Shown in pieces: positions 16,601 through 16,614 of a stretch of 16,614 bases of DNA; within the stretch, counting starts at the first letter, position 1; every line of letters starts with the position of its first letter. A program made the translations under genes and the position numbers. Origin of the DNA: Magnetococcales bacterium. Lineage in GTDB: Bacteria; Pseudomonadota; Magnetococcia; Magnetococcales; DC0425bin3. The stretch spans positions 1 to 16,614 of the forward strand of contig JADGCJ010000035.1 of the NCBI GenBank assembly GCA_015229045.1, written 5' to 3'. Under the pieces are notes generated by a model. The model saw only the letters and a program-made list of their open reading frames with translations, was not told the DNA's origin and searched no databases.

Positions 16601-16614
16601 AACTGGGCGATGGT
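10615..16614 (-). CDS. Giant RTX/FG-GAP repetitive exoprotein (adhesin-like), N-terminus outside window
   Basis: An open frame of 1999 codons that runs off the right edge, so the protein is longer. From the N-terminal side it shows six copies of a 48-residue VTDT..AQL repeat (15859-16605), about three and a half copies of a 226-229-residue beta-rich repeat (about 13560-15700), a beta-rich stretch, seven FG-GAP repeats with DxNxDGxxD calcium motifs (about 11200-12640), RTX-like nonapeptides (11034-11178) and a C-terminal module (10618-11030) with NMSDVLKVSD, LIVRGGTADTV and the FDVYTAPANHLGVLLIED tail. Such C-termini are typical of type I secretion substrates that fold with calcium outside the cell. 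The composition is acidic, rich in Thr, Gly, Asn and Asp, and lacks Cys in the part seen. The double stop (TGATGA on the minus strand, 10617-10612) is unambiguous. The gene heads the minus-strand cluster that contains a TolC homologue. Adhesin function is inferred from architecture. Confidence 0.95.
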   Translation of the reverse strand, partial: TIAQLTNIDAANGSGTLTYTSVSDTADNLDADAQTHAGAGTFVTDHDVVITDAATIAQLTNIDAANGSGSLTYASISDTADNLEANAGGYVHAAVDITVTDTTSMAQLVILDTMTTGNMTPTSIADTLANLTDNVGGHVSGAVDVTVTDTTTLEQLASLGTMTTGSITATTIADLATNLAHHAGGYLDGAVHVVVTDAASIAQLDAIHALTSGAVDVLEIVDGATLLADNTAGYVNGSVRVTVTDTPSLAQLTAIEGYTTGTLTYGDTLILDADYTNPSSLPLNMLDRAYTIQGAGGNTFTQATGTTLALDDDTFDTGVTLSNEGTIQIQRSAGTVSINGSFLNQAASLLSIGMGGTNVDDASASFASDLINNGIIKLDNDSTATPHGAALTIASGTLTNNGTLWSLDTNSSGGSRSVTGSVTNTGHILLDHDLTIDNTNATLDTSSGTIDLSYSTGTVGLTPSDPGHTLIVNSGTTQLGSGTSLLGNGVLLLAGSSVELTGDFNDQTPAVLKMFDGTVTDPTGTSSFTIAAGSKLILGNETFAAGTTLTNSGTLQINRHPGQVAIDGSFSNNPLAYLIVGGGTGTALGDASVIFATGFINAGIVKLDHSGDTTENANLTITSGVLENTGTLMATDSVGTPGGTLTLTGSITNAHLIQADHDLTIENSGATFDTSQGVIDTSPSFVPGNSMTSVGHTLTINSGTTQFGTGTVLLGWGSVALAGTQTLELTGNYNHTTPVNLDFLQGTVTVQGSGYAFTNAPTSILNLDDDTFAAGLTLSNDGVIHVQRAPGTVTIDGDFQNHALGHLAVGVGGTTTNNATVTFANGFDNSGTISLDNDSGGSVDATLAVTSGILTNSGTILSKSSGTGGGLRTLAGSVTNTGHILADHDLTIDNTGGLFDTSSGTIDTSSNGVNAASGLPQGYTLTVNAGTTRFGSGTTVIGSGTVELLNGTLELAGTGTYQSTALLSLVNGAITSLTTPFAFTNYAGSIIDLNNVTIDSNIDLTNQGNLIFTGAANQVDGMLSTFGGSTLTVDGRNGTATNLSLAHDLTNTGTIVFDNSGTLNSAVTLDLNAGTLTNSWIIRVENSGSATANSYRIDGHLANHSYVGLVGSNLTLEVSNLSGLFTNDCTIEVLPGNTLKVAGLSGTQFINQNTGIIMGSGTIDVTDTDVTFVNHGTIDPGTHGTATNSSGSLTINGPVAFGPNGKLVIDLNNSLSIDHLTTGNLDLSGNYDILDLNFRESFFPTQGQTFSVVTAPSVTGIFNSIIPANLGPGWIFTENRVGNDVQVTAGKIIAAVPFAMSTLNSASNAAGIKGTLFQGIAANDYSGKAVGTVGDINGDGFDDLIVTAYENSTAASHAGAAYILFGGSASLTSPMSLSSITNGFTLLGHAAEDRFGTSAAPAGDINGDGIDDFIIGAKGIDDTTNSLFVPGRAYVIFGKTTGLPASSASVDVTTLMDGANGFQLIGGTSSDHMGISVHGSGDINGDGYADIVVGAYGVNSDAGRAYVVFGHGGTFASTLDVSAAGALNGTNGFVINGPTTSRAGYSVQFAGDVNGDGFDDLLIGTFGINHANSPGLAFLVYGNGAGFSPSLNLASLTAAQGLEIQGSNGDDLGLAVSTAGDINGDGYADILVGARGTSDAYVIFGSSTLSTSASINVASLNGSNGFALHGITAVDETGFSVAGVGDIDGDGFDDIMIGAYAASPGGLATAGQMHVVFGSSHIGSDAGNSGFNLSSLNGHNGFTINGNLGGNNTPTPPIPGDWAGHAVAAAGDFNGDGFMDLIGSALMASPGGTPHAGSSALVYGDNFAGKINYLGNANNNFITGSSANEILVGGAGGDFLDGKGGNDILVGGSGDDVLFYYPNITSVNGGSGTNTLLFYGTGESLNLHVGPSVKGIHVIDLNAELGADSLALNMSDVLKVSDHSTLIVRGGTADTVTVNTLEGWSKATNTSVVVDNQSLAVDADGRAIFDTSTFDVYTAPANHLGVLLIEDPIHRVGVT
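11034..11178 (-). repeat. RTX-like nonapeptide block
   Basis: About five tandem GG-G-D-L type units (ANEILVGGAGGDFLDGKGG is the central part) encode a short calcium-binding parallel beta-roll just after the FG-GAP propeller. It is short compared with haemolysin-type arrays, but placed as usual shortly before the secretion signal. Confidence 0.85.
11200..12640 (-). repeat. Seven FG-GAP (integrin-alpha-like) repeats
   Basis: Seven calcium-binding cores of the type GDINGDGFDD are encoded near 12587-12615, 12375-12411, 12143-12172, 11938-11967, 11728-11758, 11527-11558 and 11269-11302. Each is preceded by a G-SV-type strand and followed by an IVGA-type strand and a (Y/H)V(V/L)FG motif. Seven blades would close one complete beta-propeller as in integrin alpha chains. 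The last core reads GDFNGDGFMD and is the most divergent. Confidence 0.92.
13560..15700 (-). repeat. Three and a half copies of a ~228-residue beta-rich repeat
   Basis: Equivalent Asn codons in the TLSN-G motif fall at 15646, 14962, 14275 and 13597, giving periods of 684, 687 and 678 bases (228, 229 and 226 residues). Each full copy runs through the same order of motifs: DDTF..G.TLSN, then VSINGSF-like, a DLINNG-like stretch, LTNNGTL, VTNTGHILLDHDLTIDN, FDTSSGTID, then TLTVNSGTTQ-G-GT and LELTG. The many N-G and T-N-G turns suggest a right-handed beta-helix, as in haemagglutinin-type adhesins; this fold is inferred. The fourth copy is degenerate and passes into unrelated beta-rich sequence. 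Confidence 0.88.
15859..16614 (-). repeat. 48-residue repeats at the visible N-terminal end of the exoprotein
   Basis: The invariant Gln-Leu of each repeat is encoded at 16600, 16438, 16291, 16147, 16003 and 15859 (left coordinate of each pair), giving spacings of 162, 147, 144, 144 and 144 bases, all multiples of three. The consensus is roughly VTVTDT-S-AQL, then TTG, then I-DTA-NL, then N-GGYV-GAV. The two copies nearest the edge are almost identical in DNA at 16411-16449 and 16573-16611, pointing to recent duplication. More copies probably lie beyond the edge. Confidence 0.9.

Overview
The window comes from a Gram-negative bacterium with GC-rich, strongly third-position-biased coding sequence. 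It encodes a TolC-type outer-membrane channel, OmpA-type peptidoglycan binding, a FecR-domain exported protein, a PilZ protein and a giant RTX/FG-GAP exoprotein. The dispersed hairpin element built on GGGGCGAAGCCCC at gene 3' ends, together with CHASE2, FecR and long 'VTDT..AQL' repeat proteins, makes me favour a magnetotactic-type proteobacterium (Magnetococcales or a relative). That assignment is an inference and was not tested.

Layout. Positions 1-68 hold one copy of a dispersed repeat. Positions 75-986 (minus strand) encode an unrecognised exported or membrane-anchored protein. Positions 987-1502 are an AT-richer divergent intergenic region. Positions 1503-3713 (plus strand) encode a CHASE2-domain class III nucleotide cyclase. 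Positions 3714-4194 lie between convergent genes and hold a GC hairpin, a tandem hairpin repeat, a second copy of the repeat seen at the window start, and a very strong intrinsic terminator for the minus strand. From 4195 to the right edge every gene is on the minus strand. In transcription order these are: a giant repetitive exoprotein (10615-16614, N-terminus outside the window), a TIGR03032/DUF4915-family protein (9449-10540), a TolC-family protein with a C-terminal SH3-like domain (7634-9340), a PilZ protein (7142-7501), a FecR-domain protein (6388-6849) and a membrane protein that appears to fuse PilM/GspL-like, PilN-like and OmpA domains (4195-6201).

How the genes may work together (inference). 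The giant protein carries RTX nonapeptides and a C-terminal module typical of type I secretion substrates, and a TolC-like channel lies two genes downstream, so this looks like an adhesin secretion and display locus. No ABC transporter or membrane fusion protein of a type I system is present; they could lie beyond the right edge. The PilZ protein and the facing CHASE2 cyclase suggest second-messenger input (c-di-GMP and cAMP). The SH3 domain on TolC and the OmpA domain on the PilM/PilN-like protein both suggest anchoring of the envelope parts to peptidoglycan. The TIGR03032 protein and the PilM-PilN-OmpA fusion are the least understood members and the best places to look for new biology.
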